DNA from: Lamellibrachia columna | Taxonomy: Eukaryota; Annelida; Polychaeta; Sabellida; Siboglinidae | Assembly: GCA_963662155.1 (NCBI GenBank) | Contig: OY759263.1 | Span: 19,369,047-19,433,046 of the forward strand | Length of the DNA stretch: 64,000 nucleotides | Direction of reading: 5' to 3' | Shown here: piece by piece, positions 49,998 through 62,820 of the stretch | Layout: each line of letters begins with the position of its first letter | How positions within the stretch are numbered: the first letter of the stretch is position 1 | The notes under the pieces: generated by a model | Told to the model about the DNA's origin: nothing | Databases searched by the model: none | Seen by the model: the letters and a program-made list of their open reading frames with translations, nothing else | Program-made: the position numbers and the translations under genes

Positions 49998-51066
49998 CAG
50001 GCCTTGGGTCTATTAAATTGCAATGTAATACATTACTATTACTTAGTTTCCTTTCTATTTGCTGAAGGCAATGTAATATATTACTATTACATTTCAAGCT
50101 ATTACTATTACATTTTCCATCTGAACTATTTTCTTTCAATTAAACATTTTACATACTTAACCACTTCTTTAGATTCAAATTAACTGAAGGGTGTATCGTC
50201 AATAGTAAGTGCACATTTTATGAAAAAACTAACAACAAATACTTAGACGACAGTTTATACTTAATTTTGGAGGCAAAACAACTGTTTACTTTAGTGTCAA
50301 TTGATCGTCGTCAACACAAAATCTCTTGCATACAACAATACCGAGATGTGGCAAGATGTACTCTCCTGTACTCGATCTCTATGTGGTTTATATCACATCA
50401 CACAGAACAATCGCTTTACTTTAAAAGATGGCTGTTGCATTTAACTGACATGAACGTCTGGAAAACTGCATCGCTCAAACAACATCAATCTGGGCGATAG
50501 GTCTTGCTGGCAATTGAAATTACAATTAACTTATAAATTTCCCAATTAAATTAACCTCGCACAATTCCAGTCGGATGTAGAAGTTTCATATATTCATTGG
50601 AATGAAACGAAAAGCAATGTCATTGTAACATAACACAGCCTGATTATCTCATAGTAGACCCATACTGCTCAGCTGCTGCTTGGTTCGAGTTAATTATTAG
50701 CTCAAGAATATGATGTTTTTCACACTTGGTTAATAGTGTGCAAGCTAGCTACCAACTGAAAAAAAACTCAGAAAAGTATGTACAAGCCCCTGGATTTTGT
50801 TCAAACATTACCCAGCATGGCAGGCTGGCAGCTAGGGTTGTGAGATGGCAATGATTGATGGAAATTTTAACAAGTCATGTTATGTCAAAATACAGAATCT
50901 TGGTCTGATTATTTTCAATGAAATTGAATGTTGGTGCGATTAAAATGTTCAATTGTAATAGCAAAGTAATAGCTCAATTACTATTTCTTTTTATTACATT
51001 GCATTCTGTTCCATTACTATTACTTGAACATTGTAATCGTTACTACTACATATTACCCCAGGCCTG
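49998..51066. mobile_element. hAT element with perfect 8-bp target duplication
   Basis: The left end is CAGGCCTTGGGT and the right end reverse-complemented is CAGGCCTGGGGT. The octamer ACACGTTT is present immediately on both sides (49990-49997 and 51067-51074). Subterminal regions are rich in TTACTATTACATT words, as in many hAT elements. It is 1069 bp long with no transposase-like frame, so non-autonomous. Confidence 0.9.
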
Positions 51067-53508
51067 ACACGTTTTGAGACCAATTTGAACACGTAGCATC
51101 AATCCTCTACATGCCTACAGGCGCTTAAGGCAGAAACAAGTCTCCTCCACTTCTGTCGGTCTGCAGCCAAGGTGCGTTTCCTGTCATTCCTTCTCTACTC
51201 TGTTTTGGCCGTTCTGTCTCTGGTAATATGCTGCTAATTGATGCAGAGTTCGTATCTGTCAATTATCTATAGCCTTCTCATGATAGACTGGCTACTAGTA
51301 CAATGCACCCACCATTGCCCCCATAAGATGTGAATTTTGTGTATGTAGAGTTGTTTTTGCACTGCGGCACAAGTTCTCTTCATGTAATAGCAGTGGACAC
51401 CCAATGACTGCTCCTACAACTTGGTGGCAGGTGGGAAAACTTATGTGCGGTCTCACCCAAAACAGGAAGATGTAAAACAGTTTCCTGGACTGCCAGTTGC
51501 TCCAACTGTTTTTCTGGTAGTACAAAGCAATGAGAAATGCATTTAGATGATGGCTGTCTTACAACTAGATTGCCGAAAATACTTTACCATGCAATCCATT
51601 TTAGGATATTGTTTTGCCCACATTCAGTGTTTCTTAAGGTTTAGCTCATACAGGCATTTGCGGATTGTCATAGGAAATGAAATATATATTTACATTTTCT
51701 ATTACATAGAAATCTCAGAGCTTGATTACATACAGGCAATTTGACCACAGGAAAGGCCTTAAAACACTGTTTAGCTTCCTCTTTCTGAAGGCATTTCTCA
51801 CTTACTGTCAACTTGTTTCTAATTGTTGGCATTCTTTCAACAAAAGGACAAAATACAAATGTAGGCATATTTAACAGTAACTTTAATTCAAGTGAGTTTT
51901 TACAGACGCCTCTTGATATATGTGCTCAACTACTTCACGTCACTGTGCTGTCTTGAGCCATCAGTTACTAATCGTCGTGTTTTTCTTTTTAATCTAGTCA
52001 TCGTTAAGGTTTACTGAAAAACATAAATTCTTATGTGGAGTGATCAATCTTAAACCCATGAAATCATCCCACCTTCAAATATACCCCAGAACAATGGATA
52101 TCTATCAACTTTATTTTCCAGATAGTCTTCTATCCATTCCCAACTTTCCGAAACACATTTGGACACTGATGAACCGGATTTGCAATAGGCTAAATCAGTT
52201 GAGGAAACAGTTTTAAACTCTGTTGTTTCTATGTTTCGAAGAGTTTCCATGAAACGCCCATCATTACCCGTCCTACCAGAGACGACAGGTCACTACCAAT
52301 TGAAGTAAAGTTCCCGTATGTGAGCTCTGTAAATTCCAGCGAGCCATATTAGTTAACACGGCGACTGAAAAATCTATGTTTCAACCTGCTATCGGTACTG
52401 ATGTAGTCAGAAGCCCCTTGTACCGAGGAAGAAATAGTCTTGTTCGCTGATGAATATTCTTGGCAAATGTAGATGAAACTGCATAATAGAGTTGACTGGC
52501 AGGTGGCTGCTAGGATCTGTGAGTGACGCTGTCTGGTCTTGGGATAGGCCCGAGACCCTCCCCCCCCCCCCCGAGTACACAATACAATACATGCAAGACA
52601 GACTCGCTCAACAGCAAGGCATTCATGCAGCTGTGATAGTACTTTATATATACAAGGAAAAGCAGAAATTTTGATGTATAAAATGCAACTTCAATTAAGC
52701 ACTGCGTTTTAACCCATTGAAATCGAAGAGATTAATGAGACTGTTTCAATGTTACCTTTTTTCTTTGATACGTGCTGCCATCTAGAGGTAGTCAGTCTGG
52801 TGACGACAGCTGAAAGCTTCCGAAACAAGAAAAACTTCCAAAACAAGAAAAAGGTAAAATTGATTGAAAAACGAGCAAAAGATTTTATTTATTTTATTCC
52901 ACTGGTTTAAATAAAATCTGAATCAAAGCTGTATGTCTTGCATGTTGGTTAAAGGAACACACTGTAACTCCAATCAGTAACCATACATCTTTCATAAATT
53001 GTCTGGACACAATGCCCAAAGAGTGTTAATTATGAGTTTGTTTCAGTTGCACAACTATAAACCTGGTTCGTGGTAGGAGGCTACAATTGTCCCCTCTTAG
53101 TTCTTATAGCGAAACAAGTCGGTTTTGGGGCTATGCACCTAACAGATGATAAAAACTAACCACGCGCAACTAAAATCAAGAATATCATGCCAGAATTTTA
53201 CCCAGAACATGTTCTAAAAGTGGGAGATTCTTGTCATTTCCCCGGTTCACCGAGGGCTGACATGTTAACCAGTGCAACCAATAAGCACAGAAAGAGGACT
53301 AGTTTAGAAAATAAAGGCTAAAATATGTTACATAAGTTGGGTTTGGATGCAAACAGCATAACCATATCATACTGGCAAATATAGGAATAGGTGTATACAA
53401 ATATATTTTCATTTCGCGTGCAAATTTTTATAGAGTTTGACACCCGTGACGTAGTGTTATCTATCAGTATGGCACAGCCCATGAAATTAAGACGCTGTGT
53501 GTTCAACA

Positions 53509-53630
53509 AGGTTTTCCTAGTAAACCACTGGTGTGGTATTGTTAATCATAGTTGCAAAGGGTTGTTTTAGTATTTCTTATAAGTACATAGACCCAAAACC
53601 ATGACTTTTGTTTCCCTTTATTGTTTGAGC
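53509..53630. repeat. Dispersed repeat, copy 1
   Basis: CAAGGTTTTCCTAGTAAACC through CATAGACCCAAAACCATGAC and TTTCCCTTTA; about 75-80 percent the same as 58808-58925 in the same orientation. Confidence 0.85.
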
Positions 53631-53732
53631 AGCTGTAGTTGTACTTGTCTCAATCGTGCTGCTTCACAATGGTGATTTTCAAGAAACAACATAAAATGAA
53701 CAGCAACTAATAAATGCTAATAACCATGTATA

Positions 53733-53871
53733 CAGTGGTCCCTGTTTTCAATAGACACCTCTACATCCAAGGCAATGGTGCCCCTCATCAGACATTGAAA
53801 TAATGTGGTTTGTGCACCATAAACTGTCTTCATAAGAGGTGTTCACAGTCCTATGAAGAGAGGGACCACTG
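53733..53871. mobile_element. Short MITE with CAGTGGTCCCT ends
   Basis: The left end CAGTGGTCCCTGTTTTCAAT and the right end (reverse complement) CAGTGGTCCCTCTCTTCATA are inverted repeats that continue to a shared ACACCTC. It is 139 bp long. The ends resemble pogo/Tigger-type elements. The expected TA duplication is present on the left only. Confidence 0.7.
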
Positions 53872-56800
53872 TTCCATCCAAGGGAGTGGTTGCTATTCAT
53901 TTCACATTCACACACAAAATACATTTCTAGGAATACATTGAAAAGGAAAACACAGTTACTGTGGCTGCAGCTGTGCGACTTTACAAACGAACATTTTAAG
54001 GAGAGACATGGCAGCTGGATATGTTGTATTTTAAATTGATAGTGCAATTTTTACTTTTGGTAAAAAAATTCTGCTGGATACCCTTCTCTTAATCTACATG
54101 ACAACAAACAAAATGCCCACTGTATGAAGGAATTGCAACACATTTTATAAAATGAATAATTATATTGTTAAAATAAATAAAAAAATATTTTTTGGGATTG
54201 TTTGCTATAAAAGTTAACTTTATTGAGACTAAACATACAAAGCTATTGGAATACAACAGAAACACATTTTGAGTAATAAAAACCCCCCATAATTCCAGCT
54301 GTCACGTCTTCCCTTAACAATACTGTCACATGAGATTTTGGTAAATATTTCATCTTGTTACTAGACAAGACAACCAGTGTGTTCCTTAGATAAATCAGGA
54401 AAAGACAAACCAATGGGAATGTAGACTTTCAGCACATCCTACAAGGACATTGTGTGGCAATTTTTTTGGTATTTATAATTATACTTGTTCCAACAACTGC
54501 TTTATTCCATCAGTTTCAGTAAGACTCCAAAGCATGTTTAGTGCAAGCAAGGATGTGGAAAACGCCACCTGTCAAAATTAAGATTCATTGCTGTAAGATT
54601 AATTTTGTTAATGAATGGTTATTTGATGCCTATTTATACGGGTATACAATATTTTTTGTGTGTGATTGCACCTCATTTTGGTTGTGATCACTCTAGATAT
54701 TATCTACTTAATCAACACTATTCACATGTAAACTGGTCTGGTTGTACTGGTCAAATATTACTCAAACATTACAGGTTTACTTTTACAATCAATTCAGATG
54801 ATTTTTTAAAGTGACACATGATACATACATGTGCCGCCGTGTGCAGCACTGTCGAACCAATTTAATTACCAAATAAGGGTGATGCAAAGTATCAGTAACT
54901 TGGAGAATTACATCCAATTGAGAAAATGTACTTAAAACAGTTACGGAAGCATACGGTAAATAGCTTGCACAGTTTATGTCTTGAATATGTTTATGAAAGC
55001 TGTGCTACCAAGGAAAATATAACTGTCTTAGAAAGACATGTGAAACGGAGCGTACCAGACATGATAAAGAATAGTATTACTCTGGAAAGTACCGAGTGGT
55101 GGAACTAAGCAGAAGTAGATGGACATAATTAGAAATGTTCTGGACGAGGGTGTATAGCAGTGACAGTTACAATCAGACCTACTACAGAAGATGGAAATGA
55201 CTCGGCCATGTCTTCAGAATGACCAATGACCTGTCAACGAAAACACTATGGAGTCATGATTGATTTGAATCCTAAAAGGGGCAGGCCCACACCTGGGCAC
55301 AAGTAAAGTAAATACTTTACTTGTCTTCTAGTACTAGCCAGTGAGTGGTAAACATCTGAAGAGATGGCCAAATTTCTGACACATTAATTGACTTCCCGGC
55401 CAACCAACATCAGCAAAAAATCCAACGTCACTGATGTTGCTGTATCAGCATCTGATGTTTCAACTGTATCAATATTCTTTCTCGGTTATAATTTTATAAA
55501 TACTTCACACTGCTTTGTTAGAAATTCAAATAAACACCAACAAATTACAAGTTCAGAGAAACGAATAAGTGATCATGAATTCATTTCGAAAAAAAATTAT
55601 GGCAACACTGACAAGCTAGATTCATAGATGGATTTGATAAACAAAGCCAGACCTAGCCTCCAAAGAGTTGGCTAACAGTGCTTCAAGGCCAAGCTGGCTG
55701 CATCTAAATTAATAAGACTGCCAGATGACAAATGGATAAGAAAGTCACTGGATTAATCAGAGCACAACCATTTGTGTGTCATGTCCAAACAAAATAACTA
55801 CTTTACTTTTTAAAAACATACAAGATTTTAGCTCAAACAGTTTTTGAGCTATGGTCATCTAAAATGTTTACACATTCTATAATGGTGGCCAATTTTGAAA
55901 TTGTAAAACTGCGGTGTCCTACTTAATATACAAATAATATAATTTTGCATAGATAATCTCTACCAATATATTTATATATTCAGCAAATTTCAGGTCTGTA
56001 GCTTGTAAACTTCTCAAGTTAGACGCACCTGAAAACAGGTCCTAATAATGGGTATTCACATAACAGGACATTACAGACTGAATTTGATTTCAAATTTATT
56101 TTATGAAAAATCAAACCGACCTAGTATCCACTGCAACATGCTAGCTCATTTGTGCAACTTTTGTATGTAGTTTTGAGAAATCGTCAAACAAACTATTAAA
56201 TTACTTGTTTGGTCAAACATTAATTCAAGTGAAAATGGAAATGTTGAAAAATTTGGCCATCACTCTGCAGTAATTTTTATTCCTGTCACTTGTACAAGCA
56301 CAGGAACAAATCAAATCATTGAAAAGCTGAATCACTCTTCGTTCTGTCTCATATTTATTCATGAGCATAGTCGATGATAGCTAATGACGATCTAGCTTAT
56401 AATACATGTCAACTAGTTGTTGCCCATATTTGGCTGCTTTTACTATGCTTTGCAGAATAAATTTACGTTTCCATTCATAGTACCTAAATTATACCTTTGG
56501 AAAGCCCTACGATTTGCCTATTCTAATACACGTGAATGAATGTATGCAGCGAATGAGCATCGTCATTACAAACATGTTGTCTGGGCCACCTTTGTTTTCT
56601 CACTTCATTCTATGTTAGTTCACTTTAGGCTGGATTATTTCAAGTTTCTGCATCAATAATTCAGCAAATTGTATGACAACGTTAGTGAATCATGTTATTA
56701 TACTAGTTCAGACAGATAGAACAATGTTGCAGGCTTTTTTGAGGTAAATATCAGCAAGTTGCCATCGAGATTTATGCCCCTTCGACAGCCCGCACTGCCA

Positions 56801-58807
56801 CGGAAATGATGCAGGACTGATTGGCCTGTCTGAATCGGCATAATCCGGTGTTGCAAAAATGATAAAAATAAAAGATCTCAACATATTTAATTCGTTTTTG
56901 TTTTGCTTTTTTTTGCCCACTGAACATAGGGACATACAGTTAATGATCTCGTTGCAGGGTGAACATTTTAATTATTGTTTTCTTTTTTGATGAAATTCAA
57001 ATAGTAATATTCCCATGATAAGATTATGTGCTGTAGTTTTTACCATTTTAGTATAATAAAGAGTCTTTTCAACAGCAAAATGCTAACTGAATCACATTTG
57101 CGCAATAATTATCAGCAATATTATGATTTTTTTAAAAGCAACCTTATGAACAACTCCGATTTGTGTACATCGTGGAAGTTCGTCACTGGTCACTCCTAGG
57201 GTTAAGGAAATTCAAGTTTTTGACCATTGGTTGATTTGACACAGAATGTCCCAGGTAAAAGTAATCTAAATAGAATTATGTACTGGTAGTCGGAATCACT
57301 TCAGTGACAGATTGCGGGAGAAATATTTTATAGAATTGATAATATAAAGAATAAGCACGCCAAATATCAAGGTTCTAGCACAAATAGTTTCTGAGTTATT
57401 GGTGTCTAGATTATTACCAAAAAACTACACTAGGTCCAAAACTGGACGAGAATGGTGAAACATACTAAACTGGACAAGAATGGTGAAACGTACAAACAAC
57501 CATACCTCATAAACTATTTGAGCTACAACCATGGCTTGACATGTGCAGTCAAACTGACCTGCGCATTAACTGTATTTGAGCTACAACAATGGCTTGACAT
57601 GTGCAGTCAAACTGACCTCCGCATTAACTGTATTTTGACTGAAATAAAAGATATGAGTGCAACAAGTTTTTTTAAATATTGGACGATTTGATAATATAAT
57701 AATAATATAATAATAATAATTATGTCCCCTCTGCATGTAATGTAAGCAAGATATTCGTTCCAAAACATTAAAATTGAACAGACAACGGTCAAAATGTTAG
57801 ATTGAATGAGCGCACTACTCATAATTTATATCTAGCGGTTCAGATAGATTTGATGAATTTACTATATTGGTAGTCCATCTGGGTTACCAGACATCCCCCT
57901 TAAAATCTACACAATTTACAATTAACAATATTCAACAAATGTCAAATCTGTGGTGCATTTGTAGTTGTTGCTGCCCTTTCAGGAGTTTTAGCGCTGGACT
58001 CACAATCCTTGCCATTATTATGTAAAAACAATTCTGACAAAAACGCTGGGTTGATATAGCATAATGAAAAGCTAACTCCATACTCCCTGCACACGTTAGT
58101 TGTGATCGTTACTATTTGACTTGTCTATTTAGTCCAATCTTCCCGCCTGCACTGTATGAAATTTGCCAAGTGAGGATTATATACATACATAAACATAAAT
58201 AAAAAGAACACCAAACTAACTAGCCCAGACCAAGTTTGTGGGAACTATGAACAATGCAAAGCATGATAGAACTGCAACTAACATTTACCAGTTCAGCAGC
58301 CCTATCTGGAGACATATGTTGTGGATTTGCGAGGACATACGAGACCAAGAAATATATGCACAAGACTCAACAAGATGCCAGCAATAACAAAATTACGAAC
58401 ACTAAAGTTAGAAAGAGACGACAAGATCCAGCGAGACGTCACAAAATAACAGAGGGTAATCTGGAGCAAAACTGGCTTGTAACAGCCAACGTTGTTCCCC
58501 CTTTTCTACCACCGCCATATTTCAACATAGACCAAGTTTGGACTGTCCAGTGTCAACTTTACCACAAACTGTCCCACAATGCACAACTGCACAAGAGCTG
58601 ACGACTGTTACTTGTAAAACGTTTGGAGGATCATTTAGGTTCTTGTAAATAGTTTCTCTAAAACAATTAATGATGCATATTCTGGGTAGGATTAACGTCA
58701 CCACATCCACAAAAGAAAACTTAACCACCAGAAGCAGCAAGTTACCAATTTGTGAAGTTTTAATAATTACATTAAACAGTAAAATATGCGTGTGCGTGCA
58801 TGTGAAA

Positions 58808-58925
58808 ACCAAGGTTTTCCCAGTAAACCACTGGCATGACATTCTTAACTATAGTTACAAATGGTTATGTTTGAGTAACTCTTACAGGTGCATAGGCCCA
58901 AGACCATGACTTATGTTTCCCTTTA
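58808..58925. repeat. Dispersed repeat, copy 2
   Basis: CAAGGTTTTCCCAGTAAACC through GCATAGGCCCAAGACCATGA and TTTCCCTTTA; partner of 53509-53630. Confidence 0.85.
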
Positions 58926-61257
58926 AATTGGGCCATCTAGATGACAATAATCAACCTCAGTAAAGAAGTTGGTTTTTTGTTTGCTGTGTTATGGTGAGAA
59001 TCAACTTCATTACTTTTTCTTAAATCACTAACTAGTACGGGAGCATTATTTTAATAATGATTATTCCTTAATATGGATGCGCTGAAAATCTATAACTGCC
59101 ACATTTGTCACAGGATTGCCCGATCTGCACTGCATATTTTCCTAATATAACTCACCGCCCTATCTCGAGAACCAGACAGCTGTGATCAGACCCAAGTGCC
59201 ACCTGCAATCAGAAAGAACACGCGCAACAACGCCACAAGTGGCCGTTACGAGCTTCACCGATAAGTACACAGGTAGAAACAATGAACAAAACACACGTGT
59301 CAATATGTTTTATTTGATGTCAGTTTCATCCGGTTATATCCGCACTACTTGATAAAAATAAATATTGTTGCAGAATAAATCAAATGGGCGTTGCCACCTT
59401 CTATAAATGATTGCAACATATCTTACATTAAATACAACCGCATCATTTTAAAAGCTACTAGTAGTATTTAGCAAGTGCACATATTAACTAATAAGTTCAA
59501 CATTTCCGAAGCATGCCTGATCATAAATTGTGAATTCAGTTGACAGAAATAACAATCAATATTAAAATACAGTCCATGCCAGTCATGTTCTATGGACTGC
59601 TCCATCACAGCTTTTGACATCCTCTCAATGGTTTCCTCTGAATCAAACTCCCTCAAGCACCATTGATGCAATTAGGCTCTGGCACAAATCTGCATTCTAA
59701 CATTATGAGCATTACTCTGTAAGTCTTCACCGAGCCTCTAACTTAGGCCATAAACATCTCGCCTACCAGCCTTTAATGCCACTGGTAGTCCACACAATAC
59801 CTGCAATCACCAGTGCGACCGAGTCTTTCTCTGCCGAGGACCCCACAACATTGGGCACTGATTGTGGATGCTTTAAAGTAAGAAATGATGACTGTAAGTT
59901 TGTGTAACTAAAGGTATGCAATGCAACACAATGGAACTGACAAAAATCATGAATGCCCTTCACAATGTGCAGGGACAGTTAGAAAGCCACAGAAATTCCA
60001 ATTTTAAACCAATATGGCAATTGTATTTGTTTTTATAAGTTTAAGAAATTGTGACATATATTTATGTCAGTTCCATCATGTGGCAAGCAAAGTGAAAGTA
60101 AACTTCACCAGTAAGACATAATATGCAGTGAGCGAAACCATGCACTATATAAAATATATCGACACACAGATTACATAATTTTTTGTAAACATGATTTTAG
60201 ATGTTTGGGGTATATTTGTAACAACTATTTTTTTCTAGTTTAGTTCTAGATTAGTTTTGGTAATTGGGTAAATATAAGCTTAAGGAAAACCATGCTTACA
60301 TACATTACAAACACTTCATATTTAGATATTAACTGCGACATTCACTGTGCTGTATTCACATAACTGTCAACTATTTACCATTTGCAATATATCCTACATT
60401 TTGCCCAAACCATAACAGTTAAAGCACCAGCTACAAATATGCATATCTCATAATCACACCATTTCTCATAATCACAAAACTAATGTAATATCATTACAAA
60501 ATACTAGAACATGAATTGCATTCAGAGCTCAAAAAGCAACAATTAGCAACACTTTACCAGAAAACCAGCCTAGAACTTAAAAAAAAACATGTTCTATGTT
60601 GAATCTTGGCAATAACAAACACACTGGCACGTATACATTGATCAAGTCAAAGCAGTTATGTGGTCAAGGAATGTTCATGCTCTATACGTCCATCATAAAA
60701 GCCACCTTACCAGATTTGTTTATAGTTTCTTGTATATTTCTTCAAGCACAGCATTGTCTCTACACGAATATGCTTTATGCAGCTCAACCTACATCTGAAA
60801 TAGACTCACAAAGCATTAGATGTGCATGCGTCTAAATATTGGCAGAATATGCAGTCAGTCTTCACGTCATGTAATTTGTAAATGTTCATGAATCAAGGAA
60901 ATGACATTCAAAATACTGTAACTTTTAAATTATTAATATTCCATTTGCAATTTCTTGATTCTACTGTTGTAACAACCTGTTTTTAAATTCACAAAATATA
61001 AATGGGAAAATTGTCAGCAAAGTTGCTTAGTATCTCCAAAATCAATTTAAAAAATCACGTAGGAAAATACCTGTTTACACTAATATGATATTTTACTTGA
61101 AACATATTTATGCACAAATACAACAATATGTGTAACTCCCTTGCTTGGCATGCTGTCGTTGTGTCATTGATCATGCTGCATCACGTGGAACACCTCTGAT
61201 GTGGACTGGTTCATTCTGTAGATGTGTTCATCGATTTGAATGAAATTTCTCTGGTTT

Positions 61258-62577
61258 TCACAGCTCTTCATCGTCACTGATGTTGTTTGCCAAATGTGCA
61301 CATTTGGAGCAGAATTCAAGTGAAACACGACCAGTATCAACATGAAGACACACACCACCGGTGGCCTGTTTCACTTCAGTGTCATTCAGGGGTCCAGTCC
61401 GTTGATACTTTGGCATTGGCCTGCCATAATCATGATCAAGTGCAAGGGAACGCTTGCGCTGATTTTCAAATGATTTACTCAGCACGACACCATCACTGTC
61501 AATATTCCGCAGCAAATTTGCAAGGGCACTTTCATTGGCCAACACACGCTTCAAGTAGAGCACCTCGTTTTCCAGTGATCGTTTGTCACGGCGCAAATGG
61601 AGCGTTTCTGATTTTAGTTGTGTGTTTTCTTTGTGCATGTCAGCCATTTTGGACTCCAAGCCCTGGATGTAGGCTTTCTTTCTCTGACGGTTGATGCGTG
61701 CATGTTGGGCATTTCGGCTGATTTTAACGTCATCACATGACTCCTGCACATTACCATTCTTCTTGTGACTCGATGGTGGATGGGACTGTTCAAAAGAAGT
61801 GGCAGGTTTAGCTTTAGATGCAGCTGCCCTCGGCCTTAGAGAATATGTCACTGGACGTTGTCGTGTTTCATTGAAATCTTTCTTATGAACTGGAATGTTA
61901 GATCTATTAGCTGTTACAACAGGCTTGACAGATTCTTCACTGGAAGCAAATTCAATTATTGAACTGGTGGCATAACTGCTGCAGCCCCATGCATCACTTG
62001 AACTGCCACACGGTACTCTGTTCAAATCAACACCATTTTTATTATGTTTTTCCTCTTCGTCAGCTGTATTTTGGACATCACTCATGAAACTGTTGAATAA
62101 ATCATAGTCACCGTAGCGTGTATCTGCTTCTACCATGTCTACAAAACTAACATCCTGAAATTCAATTCCGCAGTTAGAGGCCGAGGTGTCATCTTCGTTC
62201 AGGATACGCATGTTTGCAGTGTCCATCCCAGACATTGATGATTCACTTGACGACATGGATGGATACGCTCCTTGAAAGGTGAAACCTATCGTTCCCCACT
62301 CTGACTCTAATTCAGCTGAGGCTGAGAGTTTCTCCACTTCCATATGACTTGGAGAGCACTTGGTCTGACATTCTATCGGAATTGCATTGAATTGATCCAA
62401 TAAAGATGGTTCACAGTCACCTCCCACCGTCTCCATATTTGAGATCGAAGTATTTAACTTGACGTGTTTCATGATTCCAATCAAATGTCTTCCTTTACTA
62501 CCAAGATCGGACCGTACTGGTGGTTGAGCGATAATCGGTATTTTACAACAGTTAGCGGCGCTTAAAAGGTGGTACAT
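61258..62577 (-). CDS. CREBZF: CREB/ATF bZIP transcription factor, Zhangfei-like
   Basis: A single-exon frame of 439 residues. Residues 287-305 form the basic region (RNAQHARINRQRKKAYIQGL) and heptads L307-M314-L321-L328-L335-L342 form the zipper, followed by YLKRVLANESALANLL as in vertebrate CREBZF. Residues 381-384 read DHDY, the tetrapeptide by which vertebrate CREBZF binds the host-cell-factor HCF-1. The C-terminal block GGVCLHVDTGRVSLEFCSKC is the other family hallmark. The N-terminal 280 residues are acidic and serine-rich, probably activating or regulatory. In vertebrates the protein modulates ATF4, XBP1 and nuclear-receptor signalling in the nucleus. The basic region has the Asn of the NxxAAxxCR consensus but His and Asn replace Ala and Cys, so DNA binding alone may be weak. 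The first ATG has a poor context; in-frame ATGs at residues 36 and 48 are better, so the start is uncertain. Confidence 0.93.
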   Translation of the reverse strand: MYHLLSAANCCKIPIIAQPPVRSDLGSKGRHLIGIMKHVKLNTSISNMETVGGDCEPSLLDQFNAIPIECQTKCSPSHMEVEKLSASAELESEWGTIGFTFQGAYPSMSSSESSMSGMDTANMRILNEDDTSASNCGIEFQDVSFVDMVEADTRYGDYDLFNSFMSDVQNTADEEEKHNKNGVDLNRVPCGSSSDAWGCSSYATSSIIEFASSEESVKPVVTANRSNIPVHKKDFNETRQRPVTYSLRPRAAASKAKPATSFEQSHPPSSHKKNGNVQESCDDVKISRNAQHARINRQRKKAYIQGLESKMADMHKENTQLKSETLHLRRDKRSLENEVLYLKRVLANESALANLLRNIDSDGVVLSKSFENQRKRSLALDHDYGRPMPKYQRTGPLNDTEVKQATGGVCLHVDTGRVSLEFCSKCAHLANNISDDEEL

Positions 62578-62769
62578 CGATCAACACCCGATTTTATGAC
62601 CTACCGCAGTCCACATTCGCGCAAGTATACCATGAAGTCGTCTGGTACACAGCAACAGTTCATATGTATCATATGTTTCTGGTTTAATATTTATAACACT
62701 AGGCTTAGTGTCTAGTATTCTTTCACGCTCTCGCACCCACTGAAGTCCAACTTTGTCAGCACGTTTTCG

Positions 62770-62816
62770 ATTGGCGCATGCCTGACACGTGGTACTGTAT
62801 TGATCACTTTTATTGG
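62770..62816 (-). promoter_or_regulatory. CREBZF: Possible CREBZF promoter: CCAAT boxes and CACGTG
   Basis: On the minus strand CCAAT occurs at 62816-62812 and 62774-62770, with a palindromic CACGTG (62786-62791, within TACCACGTGTCA) between them. The CCAAT to CCACG spacing is about 19 bases, not the nine of a classical ER stress element. A 79-residue minus-strand frame (62820-62581) overlaps this and ends four bases before the first CREBZF ATG. It could be an upstream frame if transcription starts earlier. Confidence 0.3.
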
Positions 62817-62820
62817 TCAA

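Larger units (their letters stand above)
51075..61257. other. Long intergenic stretch, no gene supported
   Basis: AT-rich sequence with only short open frames. It contains a MITE at 53733-53871, a repeat pair (53509-53630 and 58808-58925), a (TAA)n/(TAT)n patch near 57690-57720, and a near-duplicate of about 65 bases at 57503-57630 (ATTTGAGCTACAAC..ATGGCTTGACATGTGCAGTC twice). Two segments, 55830-55860 and 57370-57410, share a loose TAGC.CAAA.AGTTT.TGAG motif suggesting old copies of one repeat. A minus-strand stretch at 59871-59769 has splice-like ends and a hydrophobic run, but I cannot connect it to a gene. Confidence 0.5.

Noticed and set aside
58254..58601. 115-residue plus-strand frame
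   Set aside because: It resembles no family I know, has low-complexity composition and no splice or promoter support. It may be chance.
59769..59963. Minus-strand frame with a hydrophobic run and a GTAGGC donor-like end
   Set aside because: An acceptor-like TTACTTTAAAG and a donor-like end exist, but I found no partner exons and no recognisable domain.
62770..62816. Classical ER stress response element upstream of CREBZF
   Set aside because: CCAAT and CCACG are present, but about 19 bases apart instead of nine.
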